In this document: positions 22,553 to 22,605 of the stretch, one piece after another | Layout: each line of letters opens with the position of its first letter | How positions within the stretch are numbered: the first letter of the stretch is position 1 | Origin: an uncultured Collinsella sp. | Lineage (GTDB): Bacteria > Actinomycetota > Coriobacteriia > Coriobacteriales > Coriobacteriaceae | Length of the DNA stretch: 22,605 nucleotides | Assembly (NCBI GenBank): GCA_900548815.1 | Contig: URLR01000031.1 | Location: 1-22,605, forward strand | Direction of reading: 5' to 3' | The notes under the pieces: generated by a model | Seen by the model: the letters and a program-made list of their open reading frames with translations, nothing else | Databases searched by the model: none | Told to the model about the DNA's origin: nothing | Translations under genes and position numbers: made by a program

Positions 22553-22605
22553 GCGGACATGGCTCAGTTGGTAGAGCACAACCTTGCCAAGGTTGGGGTC
22601 GCGGG
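22553..22605 (+). tRNA. tRNA-Gly (anticodon GCC), truncated by the window end
   Basis: It begins GCGGACA, then the D arm GGCTC-AGTTGGTA-GAGC and the anticodon stem CAACC/GGTTG around TTGCCAA, with anticodon GCC at 22586-22588. The T arm is entered (GCGGG) when the window stops, so the 3' part and CCA are not visible. More tRNA genes could follow. Confidence 0.93.

Overview
The window looks like a contig end from a gut actinobacterium of the class Coriobacteriia, most probably Collinsella (close to C. aerofaciens). This rests on GC-rich codon use with strong C/G third positions, the neighbourhood rapZ-whiA-gap-pgk-tpiA-gpmI-secG, and the overall character of the proteins; no database search was possible. 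The first 48 bases are not genomic: they read as the end of an Illumina P5 oligo, an 8-base index and the Nextera transposase end. All protein genes are on the + strand.

Region 1 (49-5133) is a sialic-acid catabolism cluster. It holds the 3' end of an Opp/Dpp-type ABC ATPase (probably the importer's last gene), an acetyl-xylan-esterase-family hydrolase, an overlapping paralogue that has lost the catalytic serine, then N-acetylneuraminate lyase (nanA), a ROK kinase (nanK) and ManNAc-6-P epimerase (nanE). Inferred flow: import, possible O-deacetylation, cleavage to ManNAc + pyruvate, phosphorylation, epimerisation to GlcNAc-6-P.

Region 2 (5134-12344) is a housekeeping block: rapZ and whiA in tight succession, with no yvcK between them; gap with its own promoter and strong terminator; pgk-tpiA-gpmI packed with overlaps or tiny gaps and ending in a strong terminator; and secG as a single gene.

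Region 3 (12345-18528) is a complete five-gene peptide ABC importer, oppABCDF-like: Tat-like lipoprotein, two permeases, two ATPases. A stem-loop between the binding-protein gene and the first permease probably sets the expression ratio.

Region 4 (18529-19127) is about 600 bp without a credible gene. It carries two 125-132 nt imperfect palindromes in opposite orientation. They share one blueprint: a 29-bp outer stem, a conserved asymmetric internal loop, a 12-14 bp inner stem and a GAA/TTC triloop tip. Their stem sequences are unrelated. This is the most novel-looking signal in the window.

Region 5 (19128-22605) runs from tRNA-Leu(GAG) to a truncated tRNA-Gly(GCC). Between them lies a two-gene partner-switching module: a PAS-GAF-SpoIIE phosphatase, and one protein fusing a STAS anti-sigma-antagonist domain to an RsbW-type kinase domain. 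Both tRNA promoters share an almost identical 21-nt box. No sigma factor is encoded nearby.
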